DNA of 64,000 bases from Spiractinospora alimapuensis (GCF_018437505.1 NZ_CP072467.1:4426010-4490009); one strand, 5' to 3'; shown: positions 32,024 through 40,967, numbered from the stretch's first letter. Notes: generated from the sequence alone by a model not told the origin. Made by a program: numbers and translations.

Positions 32024-34114
32024 CTACCACCCAGTCACCCGCTGGATCTCGGCGGACACGATGGGGGCGAGGGTCGCCGAGTAGGTCGCGGTGATGTGGG
32101 AGTCGTCGTAGTACACCAGGACGTTTCCGATGACGGACGGGCACCGGCCGTCGGGGCAGAAGTAGTCGGTGAGGTCCACGAACTCCATCGACTCCGGGAC
32201 GGCGGGTTCCTCAGCGTACGGGGGCACCTCGGCCAGGGAGCGGGTGATGTCGGTTTCGCACTCGGGGGAGGTGGCGCCGTTGTCCGCGACGCAGTCGGGG
32301 GGCGACATGCCCATGCGTGGGGTGTCACGGATGCCGATCACGTCGACGCCCATGGCGTCCAGTTCCCGCCAGCGGTCGACGTAGCCGTCCAGGACCTGTT
32401 CACCGTTGCCCGGGCTGGAGCGGGTGGCCGTGGTGACCAGGACGTCGGGCGGGAGGTCGGTGAGCTGACGCATCACGTCGGTGTTCCACTCCCCGCACTC
32501 CACGTACTCGTCCTCGCCGCGCCACGAAGGCTCGGTGCTGAACTGGCAGGCGCCCTTCGTCATGGTGACCAGCCGCCACCCCTGCGCCTCGGCGGCGTCC
32601 CGCAGCGCGGTGTACCAGTGGGCGGCGTGCGACTGCCCCACCAGGGCGATGGTGTGCTCCGCGTCGGCGGGGCCGTCGTCACAGACCGACGCCCGGGTTC
32701 CCTCGAACGACTCGTGGCAGCCGCCGGGCCGTTCGTTCTCGCCCAGGTCCCCGCGCGCGTCCGCGGGACGGGGCAGCACCGGAGCCTCCGGCGCGGTCCC
32801 GTCGCGCCAGTCGACCACGGTCGCCCCCGGGTAGAGGTCCCGGTCCTCGGCGAGGCGCTGGCGTTCCGCCTCCGCCCGGTCGAGGTGCGTGGCCCACCCG
32901 CCCGCGACGGTCATCGCGGGTAGCAGGAACGCCAGGCCCGCGGCCGCGGTGGCGTAGACGGCCCACCGGCGAGTGAGGTGTCGCACCCCGTCCTCGACCA
33001 GCCACTTGGTCGCCACGGACAGCAGCACCGACACCGCGATGACCACCAGCCCGCCGTGGAGTGAGGCCACGGCGCGGTTGGCGACCTCCAGGTACACCAC
33101 CAGGACCGGCCAGTGCCACAGGTACAACGAGTACGACAGCGAGCCGACGTAGGCCAGGGGGCGGGCGACGAGGATCCGGTCGGCGCCGAGCCGATGCCCC
33201 GTCACCCCCGCGACGATCACGAGTGCCGCCGCGCCGGTCGGCCACAGGGCGATCCAGCCGGGGAACAGCGTCGACACCTGCAGCACCAAGCCGCAGCTCA
33301 CCAGGCCCGCCAGGCCGAGCCATCCCAGCACCACCCGCGGCCGCACCGGCAGTGAGAGGAGCGGCAGTGCCAGGCTGAGCAGCCCCCCGAGCGCCAGCTC
33401 CCACAGGCGCGCCCCGGTGTCGAAGTACGCCCAGGTCTGGTCGACCGCGGTGGACCACACGGAGTAGGTCAGGGACACGAGCAGGACGACGGACAACGCG
33501 GCCCCGATTGCCGTGCGCGGCGACCAGCCCCGCCAGCGGGCGAGCACTACCACCAGGGTCACCAGCAGCGGCCACAGCAGATAGAACTGTCCCTGGATCG
33601 ACAGGGACCAGAAGTGCTGGAGCGGGCTGACCGCGTCGTCCCGCGCGAGGTAGTCGACGGCGTTCGTGGCCAGGTGCCAGTTCTCCACGTACAGGGCGGC
33701 GGCGACGGTGTCGGCGATGACGTCCCGCCACCGGGACTCCGGCAGCCACAGCGCGGTCGCCACCAACACGCCCAGGAGCACCACCCCCACCGGTGGGGTG
33801 AGGCGGGCCAGCAGGCGTCCCCAGAACGCGGAGAACCGGATCCAGCCGTCCCGCTCCACGGTCCGGACCAGGGAACCCGTGATCAGGAACCCGGTGAGCA
33901 GCAAGAAGACGTCCACGCCGCCGGACACCCGGCCGAGCCACACGTGGTAGGCGACGATCAGGATCACGGCGACGGCGCGCAGCCCCTCGATCTCCGGGCG
34001 GTGCTGGGCGCGCGGGCGGGCCGCCGCCGGATCGGGCCCGTGGGGCGCGCGCGACGCCGGTGAAGGCGTGCCGTGGTTCTGCAGTGGCTTGGAGGTGGAT
34101 GAGGGGGCCGTCAC
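32024..34114 (-). CDS. Acyltransferase 3/SGNH fusion (OafA-type O-acetyltransferase)
   Basis: A 696-residue membrane enzyme. After a 40-residue tail come about ten membrane segments of the acyltransferase-3 domain (EIEGLRAVAVILIVAYHVWLGRVSGGVDVFLLLTGFLIT). The C-terminal SGNH domain has ALVGQSHAAHW (catalytic Ser) and DDSHIT (Asp-x-x-His). OafA-type proteins pass an acetyl group across the membrane onto a surface polysaccharide. GTG 34114 has GGGAAG upstream. It is the last gene of the leftward glycan operon, 200 bases after the polysialyltransferase-like gene, and is a good candidate for decorating the polymer. Confidence 0.92.
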   Translation of the reverse strand: MTAPSSTSKPLQNHGTPSPASRAPHGPDPAAARPRAQHRPEIEGLRAVAVILIVAYHVWLGRVSGGVDVFLLLTGFLITGSLVRTVERDGWIRFSAFWGRLLARLTPPVGVVLLGVLVATALWLPESRWRDVIADTVAAALYVENWHLATNAVDYLARDDAVSPLQHFWSLSIQGQFYLLWPLLVTLVVVLARWRGWSPRTAIGAALSVVLLVSLTYSVWSTAVDQTWAYFDTGARLWELALGGLLSLALPLLSLPVRPRVVLGWLGLAGLVSCGLVLQVSTLFPGWIALWPTGAAALVIVAGVTGHRLGADRILVARPLAYVGSLSYSLYLWHWPVLVVYLEVANRAVASLHGGLVVIAVSVLLSVATKWLVEDGVRHLTRRWAVYATAAAGLAFLLPAMTVAGGWATHLDRAEAERQRLAEDRDLYPGATVVDWRDGTAPEAPVLPRPADARGDLGENERPGGCHESFEGTRASVCDDGPADAEHTIALVGQSHAAHWYTALRDAAEAQGWRLVTMTKGACQFSTEPSWRGEDEYVECGEWNTDVMRQLTDLPPDVLVTTATRSSPGNGEQVLDGYVDRWRELDAMGVDVIGIRDTPRMGMSPPDCVADNGATSPECETDITRSLAEVPPYAEEPAVPESMEFVDLTDYFCPDGRCPSVIGNVLVYYDDSHITATYSATLAPIVSAEIQRVTGW

Positions 34115-34312
34115 TGTTCTTCCCTGTCGCCGGGGTCAATCGTCCTTCCCGAAGCGGGCCCAGTCGTGGCTCGATGCTGTGTCGCCACGGCGGCCATCGC
34201 CCGAGGGCCCCTCGCCTGAGGCCACGCCCCCTCGCCCCCCGCCGGCCCGGTTGGCCGCCGCGTTCGCGGCTATCGGTGCACGGGCCAGGCCACACGACGC
34301 GGGCCGGGCGAC

Positions 34313-35650
34313 CTAGCCTCGGCCGCGCCCGCGGATCCTGCGGGCACCCGCGACGAGCCACTCGGGGTATCGGCGTTGCACCGCGCCCGGCAGGCGGAGC
34401 GCCGTGAGCCGCCGCCGCTTGAAGTAGCGCGTGGTCACGTCGCTGGGCTGGCCGTTCAGGTAGGCGACCGTCTCGTCCCGCAGGTGCGGATAGGTCGAGT
34501 TCTGCATGCAGTAGGACACGGCGGTGAGTAGCGGTGTGAGCTCCTCGCCGACCCGCTCCTCCGGGATCCGTGGGGGGAGCACCTCCCCGGTGTCCTCGAG
34601 CTGGGGGAGCAGCGCGTCCGCCAGAGTGATGGGGATCCGGTTGCTGTTCTGGTAGGGAGCGACCCGCTTGAGCAGGAGCTCCGCGCCCACCGTCACCACC
34701 GGCACCCCGTAGAACGAGGCGGCGGTCGTCAACCCGGTCGAGAAGCAGCCCACGACCAGCGACGGGCTCAGCGTCTCGTACCAGACCTCGACGGGGAGCG
34801 GCGTGTCCAGCACGACCAGGTCGACGTCGCACCCGTCGGCACATCGACGCAGCGCGCGAAACGTCCGTCGCGTACTGGAGGGGTGCGGTTTGAACAGGAC
34901 GGTGCGATGCCCCTGACCCGCGAGCCCGTGCAGCATGCGGGCGTGGAGCTCGTCCTCCTCCTGGGGGCTGAGGAACTCCAGGTCCGCCAGATACTGGCCG
35001 ATGATCAGTGGTGCCCCGGAGAGGTCGTCGCGGGGTGGGGAGGCGTCGTCGCCGGCCAGGGCGGCGACCTCCTTCACCACGCCCCGGAACGCGTCGGCGG
35101 GGATGGCGATCCGCTCCACGTCCGGGTACTCGGTGAGTTGCAGCGGCTCCAGGCCACGAACCAGGTCCAGGTACAGCAGCCGGTCGATGCGGGTCGCCAT
35201 CTCACGAGGCGGGGACTCGCGGCTCGGCCCGTAGCTCATGAGCCCGTCGGAGTAGACGGTGACACGGGCGTCGTCGAAGATGGCGGCCAACGCCCGAGCC
35301 GGCGGTACCTGGATCGACTCCACGACCAGGTGGAGCGGTTCCCCGTCCTCGAGGTTCCAGTACCGCCGCAGGAGGCGGGCGACCAGCGGGCGGTCCTGGT
35401 TGCGTGGGCTCCACGTCGAGGGATGGGTGGGCCACAGCAGCTCGTTCCACGACACGACCTCGTCGACGTGGCCACGCAGTGCCTCGAACCCGGGCGCCTC
35501 GGTCAGCGGCGGCACGACCTCGGGCGCGCTCGCGTTGTTGGACACCAGCAGGATCCGACGTTGGTCCCTCGGCCCCAACAGGCTGGCGTCCATCGCGGCG
35601 GCCAGGGACATGGCGCCGAAGACGGTGCTGGCGACGAGTATCTGGGTCAT
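34313..35650 (-). CDS. Polysialyltransferase-like glycosyltransferase
   Basis: A 445-residue protein resembling the alpha-2,8-polysialyltransferase family (PF07388, GT52/GT97-like). It starts TQILVASTVFGAMSLAAAMDA, then has the acidic-Gly motif VYSDGLMSYG, the H-P motif LFKPHPSS, and the S-T motif VGCFSTGLTTAASFYGVP. In characterised members these bind CMP-sialic acid and provide the catalytic acid. Its start overlaps the stop of the GT2 gene by 4 bases, upstream of which lie NeuB and NeuA. It should act at the inner membrane face using the CMP-nonulosonate made by that operon. Confidence 0.85.
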   Translation of the reverse strand: MTQILVASTVFGAMSLAAAMDASLLGPRDQRRILLVSNNASAPEVVPPLTEAPGFEALRGHVDEVVSWNELLWPTHPSTWSPRNQDRPLVARLLRRYWNLEDGEPLHLVVESIQVPPARALAAIFDDARVTVYSDGLMSYGPSRESPPREMATRIDRLLYLDLVRGLEPLQLTEYPDVERIAIPADAFRGVVKEVAALAGDDASPPRDDLSGAPLIIGQYLADLEFLSPQEEDELHARMLHGLAGQGHRTVLFKPHPSSTRRTFRALRRCADGCDVDLVVLDTPLPVEVWYETLSPSLVVGCFSTGLTTAASFYGVPVVTVGAELLLKRVAPYQNSNRIPITLADALLPQLEDTGEVLPPRIPEERVGEELTPLLTAVSYCMQNSTYPHLRDETVAYLNGQPSDVTTRYFKRRRLTALRLPGAVQRRYPEWLVAGARRIRGRGRG

Positions 35651-36618
35651 GCCTCCGCCACCGCCTCTTTACCAAGGAGTTCGTCCAGCAGGTGTTCCCG
35701 CTCCGCGTTCAGCGCCGGGAGGGTACGGGCGAGCAGGTCTCCGGGGAACGCGCGCAGCGTGTCGGCGGCCCGGGTGCGCAACGTGCGTCGCAGTCGCGGC
35801 GTGAACCGTTCCGACCGGGTGAGGTGGAAGGCGATCAGCGCGCAGTAGGTGCGCACGAGCTTGGGGAGGTAGCGCTCGCCCTCGGGGATCGCCGCCAGCT
35901 CGGCCCGGATGCGGTCGTGCGCGTCGAAGAACTGCAACTGGCGTTCGTCCCCGACCTGGGTGAGAGATTCCGCCACCTCACGCCGATAGAAGGCCCCGAC
36001 CAGCGGGACGGCAGCGAAGGAGTCGGCGTGCAGGTGCAACCTCCACGTCCATAGGCGGTCCTCCGCCGTGTGCAGGTCCTCGTCGAAGGTGAGCAGGCCC
36101 CGGTCGAGCAGGGAACGGTCATAGACGCCGGACCACACGTTGGGGTAGTCGACCATCGTGGTCGCGTTCTCCGGCGGGATGCCCGAGCGTGGCGGAAGAG
36201 AGACGTTGCGCCGCCCCTCGGGAACCTGGACCAGCGTCCGGTTGCGGCCGACGGCCTGCACGTGGTCGGTCTTGATGAAGTCCACGCCCAACTCGGTGAT
36301 CGCCGCCAACGCCTCGGGCAGGTACCCCGGCGCCAACCAGTCGTCGCCGTCGAGGAACGTGACGTAGCGTCCGGTCGCCGCGGCCAGTCCCTGGTTGCGC
36401 GCCGCGGACGGGCCCGCGGGGTCCGGGTTGCGCAGCAGGGTGAGCCCCGGAAGCCTGCCCGCGTGCTCCTCGACGATGTCGGCCGTGGCGTCGACCGACC
36501 CGTCGTCCACGACGAGGAACTCGAAGTCGTCCCGGGCGTTGCGGGCCAGACTCGTCAGGGTGTCGACGACGTACGCCTCCACGTCACGCATCGGGACGAT
36601 GACCGAGAGCGATGTCAA
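35647..36618 (-). CDS. Family 2 glycosyltransferase
   Basis: A 323-residue GT-A enzyme: LSVIVPMRDVEAYVVDTL, VVDDGSVDATADI, FLDGDDWLAPGY (metal-binding DGDD) and the ED catalytic-base region TAEDRLWTWRLHL. It transfers a sugar from a nucleotide donor, probably building the primer or repeat on which the nonulosonate is added. TTG 36618 is chosen because CAGGAG lies seven bases upstream; a TTG at 36636 is the alternative. Between NeuB and the polysialyltransferase-like gene. Confidence 0.9.
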   Translation of the reverse strand: MTSLSVIVPMRDVEAYVVDTLTSLARNARDDFEFLVVDDGSVDATADIVEEHAGRLPGLTLLRNPDPAGPSAARNQGLAAATGRYVTFLDGDDWLAPGYLPEALAAITELGVDFIKTDHVQAVGRNRTLVQVPEGRRNVSLPPRSGIPPENATTMVDYPNVWSGVYDRSLLDRGLLTFDEDLHTAEDRLWTWRLHLHADSFAAVPLVGAFYRREVAESLTQVGDERQLQFFDAHDRIRAELAAIPEGERYLPKLVRTYCALIAFHLTRSERFTPRLRRTLRTRAADTLRAFPGDLLARTLPALNAEREHLLDELLGKEAVAEA

Positions 36619-36693
36619 GCGAGACTCCTGATCCAAGGGACGACGGGATGGGTGGTGGGGGAGGGCACCGGGTTGCCCTCCCCCCGCGGCGGG

Positions 36694-37599
36694 TCAGGTG
36701 GTGACGCGCCGCAGCCGTTTGCGCGGCTCCTCCTCGCCGGGGAACACCCGCTTCACCCCGTCACCGATGGCTTCCTCGATGACACGGATGTCGCGGACGA
36801 GGTGTTCCAGTCCCGTCGGCTCCAAGGAGGCCGCGTGGTCCGATCCCCACATCGCGCGGTCCAGCGTGATGTGCCGCTCCACCGCCACGGCGCCCAGCGT
36901 CACGGCGGCCAGGGAGACCTGGAGCCCGCGCTCGTGCCCGGAGTAGCCGACCGGCACGCCGTACCGGTCACGCAGTGTCTCGATGGTGCGGAGGTTGGCT
37001 TCGCCCTCCGGCATCGGGTAGGTGGACGTCGAGTGGAGAATGACGAGCTGGTCCTTGCCCAGGATCTCCACCGCCGCGTCGATCTCCTCGAGGGTCGACA
37101 TCCCCGTCGACAGGATGATCGGCTTGCCCGTGGCGGCGAGGGCCCGCAGGAGTTCGTGGTCGGTGACGGACGCCGACGCCACCTTGTGCGTGACGACGTC
37201 GAACGACTCCAGGAAGTCCACCGAGGGCACGTCCCACGGCGACGCGAACCACTGCAGTCCCGCGTCCTGGGTGTACTTGGCGATCTCCCGGTACTCGTCC
37301 TGGCCGAACTCGACCCGCTTCTTGTAGTCGAGGTACGTCATCTCGCCCCACGGCGTCTGACGGATCTTGGACTGCTGTTCCACCGGAACACAGATCTCCG
37401 GGGTGCGCTTCTGGAACTTCACGGCCTGACACCCGGCCGCGGCCGCGACGTCGATCAACTGCCGGGCGATGTCCACATCGCCGTTGTGGTTGATGCCGAT
37501 CTCGCCGATGACGTAGGTGGGCTGGTCGGGACCGACCATCCGGGCACCGATCGCCACGGGTCGCACCGCGATGTCACTCGGCGTGGTGCTCTGGGTCAT
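36694..37599 (-). CDS. Nonulosonic acid synthase (NeuB/Kdn-9-phosphate synthase type)
   Basis: A 301-residue TIM-barrel enzyme: VIGEIGINHNGDVDIA, AVKFQKRTPE, WFASPWDVPS, LSTGMSTLEEI, GYSGHERGL and VERHITLDRAMWGSDHAASLEP, all NeuB landmarks. NeuB enzymes condense phosphoenolpyruvate with a six-carbon amino sugar or mannose derivative to give a nine-carbon acid. The C-terminal SAF (antifreeze-like) domain of about 60 residues, which covers the active site of the partner subunit in NeuB dimers, is absent. Substrate could be N-acetylmannosamine or mannose-6-phosphate; the second is favoured by context. Six bases downstream of the NeuA gene. Confidence 0.9.
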   Translation of the reverse strand: MTQSTTPSDIAVRPVAIGARMVGPDQPTYVIGEIGINHNGDVDIARQLIDVAAAAGCQAVKFQKRTPEICVPVEQQSKIRQTPWGEMTYLDYKKRVEFGQDEYREIAKYTQDAGLQWFASPWDVPSVDFLESFDVVTHKVASASVTDHELLRALAATGKPIILSTGMSTLEEIDAAVEILGKDQLVILHSTSTYPMPEGEANLRTIETLRDRYGVPVGYSGHERGLQVSLAAVTLGAVAVERHITLDRAMWGSDHAASLEPTGLEHLVRDIRVIEEAIGDGVKRVFPGEEEPRKRLRRVTT

Positions 37600-37605
37600 G
37601 AATAC

Positions 37606-38757
37606 CTATCCCTTTCGTGCCGCGAGAACGCGTTCGCACACTTCGCGCACTGCCCCAGCGCCTCCGGGGCGTGTCAGAACCAGCCGCGCCGCGGCCAACA
37701 CCCGTGGGTGGGCGTTGGCGACCGCGACCGGCCAACCGACCACCGACATTCCGCCGAGGTCGTTCACGTCGTTTCCGACGTAGGCGACGCGGGCCGGATC
37801 GAGGCCCTCGTCGTCCATCCAGGTGAGAAGCGCGGCCCGCTTGTCACGCACGCCGTGGGTGACAGGGACTCGCAGCTTCGTGGCACGGGCGTTCACCACC
37901 GGATTGGTCTCGGTGGAGAGGATGCGGAACTGGACGTCGGCCTCGAGGAGGAGACGCACGCCCATGCCGTCGGATCGGCTCACGGTGACCGACTCCCGAC
38001 CGTTCTGGTCGACGGTCGCTCCGTCATCGGTGTGGACGCCGTCGAAGTCGGTGACCACGGCGTCGACGTCCAGCGGGGAGGGCTGGTCGACCAGGGGCGC
38101 CAGCGCGCGTACGACCTCCAGGTCCTCCGGCGAGTCGACCTCCATGGCGTGCGCCTCCGGCACCTCCTGGATGCCGATCCGGCCGAAGAAGCGGTGCTGG
38201 CTGTCGCGGAAGCCCGCGGTCCGGAAGGCGTAGAAGGCCCCGGTCTCGCGGAAGTGCGCCTCCCGGTCCTGCCGGCGCGGGCGGTGACCGTGGTCGTGGT
38301 TGATGCCGCGTGCCCCTTCGGGCCCGCTCCGCCAGAGGAACTCGTGCGTGCGCACGGCCGAGAACACGCTGTCGGCCTCGTCGGCCACGATGCTGCTGAC
38401 CGCCGAGTCAATGGTGGCCGGGTCGATGAACGGGCTGGTGCACTGGACGAAGACGGTCACGTCTGGGGTGTCGCCGTCGGCCGCGATGACGTCCAGCGCG
38501 TGCAGCAGCGCCGACTCGGAGCTCGCCGTGTCTCCTGACAGAGAGGCGGGGCGCCGCACGATCCGCGCTCCGGCGCGCTGGGCGGCGTCGGCGATGGCGT
38601 CGCTGTCAGTGGAGACCACCACCGAGTGCACACTGGCCGCGTCCAGGCAGGACTCGACCGCCCGCACGATGAGCGGGCGCTGCCCGACAGCGGAGATGTT
38701 CTTCAGAGGAACACCTTTGGATCCACCACGGGCCGGGATGACTGCGATGACACGCAC
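37606..38757 (-). CDS. CMP-nonulosonate cytidylyltransferase fused to HAD phosphatase domain
   Basis: A 383-residue fusion. Residues 1-225 are a NeuA cytidylyltransferase (IPARGGSKGVPLKNI, FVQCTSPFIDPATID, AMEVDSPEDLEVV) that makes CMP-sugar from CTP. Residues about 230-383 are a KdsC-like HAD domain with nucleophile motif VVTDFDGVHTDD, STETNPVVNARATKL and YVGNDVNDLGGM. The same fusion occurs in vertebrate CMP-sialate synthetase, where the HAD part is mostly structural, while free KdsC-like HADs act as Kdn-9-phosphate phosphatases. Here the Asp pair and the NDxxD loop are intact, so phosphatase activity is plausible. First gene of the leftward glycan operon. Confidence 0.9.
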   Translation of the reverse strand: MRVIAVIPARGGSKGVPLKNISAVGQRPLIVRAVESCLDAASVHSVVVSTDSDAIADAAQRAGARIVRRPASLSGDTASSESALLHALDVIAADGDTPDVTVFVQCTSPFIDPATIDSAVSSIVADEADSVFSAVRTHEFLWRSGPEGARGINHDHGHRPRRQDREAHFRETGAFYAFRTAGFRDSQHRFFGRIGIQEVPEAHAMEVDSPEDLEVVRALAPLVDQPSPLDVDAVVTDFDGVHTDDGATVDQNGRESVTVSRSDGMGVRLLLEADVQFRILSTETNPVVNARATKLRVPVTHGVRDKRAALLTWMDDEGLDPARVAYVGNDVNDLGGMSVVGWPVAVANAHPRVLAAARLVLTRPGGAGAVREVCERVLAARKG

Positions 38758-39033
38758 CGGACGAACCCCCGAACCTTGTTTTTCGCAGACACTGCGGGGA
38801 CACGTCGGACCGAGCGCGTCCGCCCCCGATCAGACGACGACCAGACACTTCTGACCTTGGACAACGGGGTCGACCGGCAGGTGAATGAGACCAAGAACCC
38901 GGGTTAACTCTGCGTGTGCTCTCCATGCCGCACCCGAGTGGTGCGGTGAGGGAGAAGGCACGCGTCCCCGGCCCTGGTCGGGGTGTTCCCGGTGCGAGGA
39001 GGAACGGCGGCGGTGCTCGCTGGTGGGCGTCGT

Positions 39034-39573
39034 TCAGCGGACGCGCGGGCGGGGGCGCCGGTGAGGCGGGGCGTGCAGCGTGGCGAGGGGGCGCCGCGGA
39101 GGTGGGACCGCGGGAATGGGGGTCCGTCTCTCGTCGCGTGGCGTCGTGGCGGGTTCCCGGCACGTCGGCGGCGCGGCGTGTGGGGTCGCGGCCAGCCTTG
39201 TCGCGGGGAATCGGTGCGTCGCGTGTGGGAGGCGTACGTGCGTCGACGCGCGCCGGTCCGCTGGCAGGCGCCAGGGTGTCAGCGGACCGGCGCCGCCTGG
39301 TGTCCTCCGAGGGAGGAGGCCGTCGATCCACAGGGAGTTGACGATCCGGGCGGCGAAGTACACACCCCGCCCCGCCCCCAACACCACCAACCAGGCCTCC
39401 CCCGAGGGCAGTGCCGCGATGATCATCGGCCAGGGGGACGGACGTCCCGTCGCCGCGCCAAGGAGCCGGGGCAGGACGACCATCACCGGTACCGCGAACC
39501 CCGCCGGCACCATCCCCAGCGCGGCAACGGCCACGAACCGCCGGCGCCCGAGCCTGGTCGTGAGTGTGTGCAT
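39034..39573 (-). CDS. Possible small membrane protein with low-complexity tail
   Basis: The first 85 residues from ATG 39573 look genuine: basic start MHTLTTRLGRRR, two hydrophobic segments (FVAVAALGMVPAGFAVPVMVV; WPMIIAALPSGEAWLVVLGA) and an amphipathic end. The remaining 95 residues are Pro/Arg/Thr-rich and not protein-like, suggesting loss of an earlier stop or a frameshift. AGGG is 8 bases upstream of the start. Function unknown. Confidence 0.45.
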   Translation of the reverse strand: MHTLTTRLGRRRFVAVAALGMVPAGFAVPVMVVLPRLLGAATGRPSPWPMIIAALPSGEAWLVVLGAGRGVYFAARIVNSLWIDGLLPRRTPGGAGPLTPWRLPADRRASTHVRLPHATHRFPATRLAATPHAAPPTCREPATTPRDERRTPIPAVPPPRRPLATLHAPPHRRPRPRVR

Positions 39574-39668
39574 ACCGACGACCCTAGAAACGGGCACCGT
39601 CGGCGGACACTCCCTTCGGACCGAACCCGACCTATATCGGATGGCCTAACGTTGCGGGTCTCTGGCTT

Positions 39669-40724
39669 CTAGCTGTCGCGCGAGGAGGCGGGAACGAGGG
39701 GTGGTCGCGGGCGCCACCCGTAGTAAGGGGAGTCCGGGTTGGTGTGAACGAGAACGCGTTCCCGCTTACAGAGGCGTTTGAACACCTTTTCGCTCGTGGC
39801 GACGGGGTTACGTTGGACTTCCTGGTTGGTGACCCGGTACGTGGCAATCCCGCGCTGGTGGAACCAGTCGTCCCGGTACTCGTCCCGTTCCCGGTTGGGC
39901 GATCGACGGTGCTCCGGACCATCCACCTCCACCGCGAGCCGGCTGATGGGACAGTAGAAGTCCAGGAGCCAGTTATCCCCGAACGGAAACTGCGGATAGA
40001 AGACGTACGGCAGCGGAATCTGCGCGATGTAGTGGAAGAGTGTTCGCTCCAACTTCGTCATCGCCCGCTGCCCCGGCCGACGTCCCCCCTCGTACGCCTG
40101 GAGGAGCGCGACGGCGTGCCGGGTATCGACATTCCAGCGACGAGAGTTGAGCGCGTCGACGATCCACTCGTCACGCAAGCGCGCCTCGATCGACTCACCG
40201 CGACTCCGCTTTCGATCCTCCAGTCGTCGTTGCCATAGTTCGTCGTGGGTGAGATCACGCGCGGCCCAGAAGTGGTGGCGATCCGCGCGACCAACCACGT
40301 GAGGAGGGCCGCTTGGTGGTTCGTCGCGCGGTCCCGGGGCAGGCTGAGTGAACCACGCACGGACCCAGGTGCCCCACGACCCAGCACGGAGTTCGCCGAG
40401 CCCCAGAACCACGCGACCGGCCCAATGCTCCCACCGCACGATCGGATGCCATAGACGTGCGTACTCTCGCTTCAGGTATCCGATGTGGTGTCCGGCCGCG
40501 ATCACGGCCACAGCGTTGGCGTCGTGCGGATTGTCGGGCTCCGGGTAAAGCGCCAGGGTCACCGGAGCGTCTCCCACGTGCCGATGCAGATAGCCCAATG
40601 CTTCCTGGTAGTAGGAGGTGCCCGCGACAGGACACCCGACGTAGGGGCCGTGTCGGGCCGTCCACCTGGCTGGTGGGAGGAGATCGGGTCCAACGATTCG
40701 CTCGCCGCGTTCGCGCCACCACAT
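39669..40724 (-). CDS. HIRAN-DUF559 protein (predicted DNA-end binding plus Vsr-like nuclease)
   Basis: A 351-residue fusion. Residues about 28-90 form a HIRAN domain (PVAGTSYYQEALGYL; LYPEPDNPHDANAVAV; GHHIGYLKREYA), which in HLTF binds the 3' end of single-stranded DNA. A basic linker follows. Residues about 235-325 are a DUF559/PD-(D/E)xK module: LLDFYCP (Asp 255), RLAVEVDGPEH (Glu 266) and a C-terminal DDWFHQRGIATYRVTNQEV as in Vsr and group II-intron-type nucleases. A single protein could thus recognise a DNA end and cut nearby, for repair or defence. It stands alone with an unremarkable setting; no methylase or helicase is adjacent. Confidence 0.82.
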   Translation of the reverse strand: MWWRERGERIVGPDLLPPARWTARHGPYVGCPVAGTSYYQEALGYLHRHVGDAPVTLALYPEPDNPHDANAVAVIAAGHHIGYLKREYARLWHPIVRWEHWAGRVVLGLGELRAGSWGTWVRAWFTQPAPGPRDEPPSGPPHVVGRADRHHFWAARDLTHDELWQRRLEDRKRSRGESIEARLRDEWIVDALNSRRWNVDTRHAVALLQAYEGGRRPGQRAMTKLERTLFHYIAQIPLPYVFYPQFPFGDNWLLDFYCPISRLAVEVDGPEHRRSPNRERDEYRDDWFHQRGIATYRVTNQEVQRNPVATSEKVFKRLCKRERVLVHTNPDSPYYGWRPRPPLVPASSRDS

Positions 40725-40911
40725 AAGACACCCGAGTCGTGAGAGCTTCCGTGCCGACCTGAAGGTCAGTCAAACAGGAGCCCTCGATCCGTCTCAAGAC
40801 CGGGGTACGGCGGGATCCGAGGTGGCCGGGACCCGTGACATCCGGGGAATGACCGACGGGGTCGAGCGGGGGGCCGAGCTGGGCTAGGTGGCGCACCCAG
40901 TGCACGTGGTG

Positions 40912-40941
40912 TTGACGTCGGCGCTTAATTGTAACTATAAT
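40912..40941 (+). promoter_or_regulatory. Near-consensus promoter of the Rrf2 gene
   Basis: TTGACG (40912-40917) and TATAAT (40936-40941) with an 18-base spacer, 27 bases before the Rrf2 start. The -10 hexamer lies inside the palindrome at 40931-40947. Confidence 0.7.
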
Positions 40942-40947
40942 AGTTAC
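40931..40947. promoter_or_regulatory. 17-bp palindrome over the -10 element, candidate Rrf2 operator
   Basis: GTAACTATAATAGTTAC is a perfect palindrome about a central A. It covers the -10 hexamer, so a bound dimer would block transcription of the Rrf2 gene. A related repeat precedes the MFS gene. Confidence 0.7.
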
Positions 40948-40967
40948 GGTTTTGATGGAGGGTCGGA

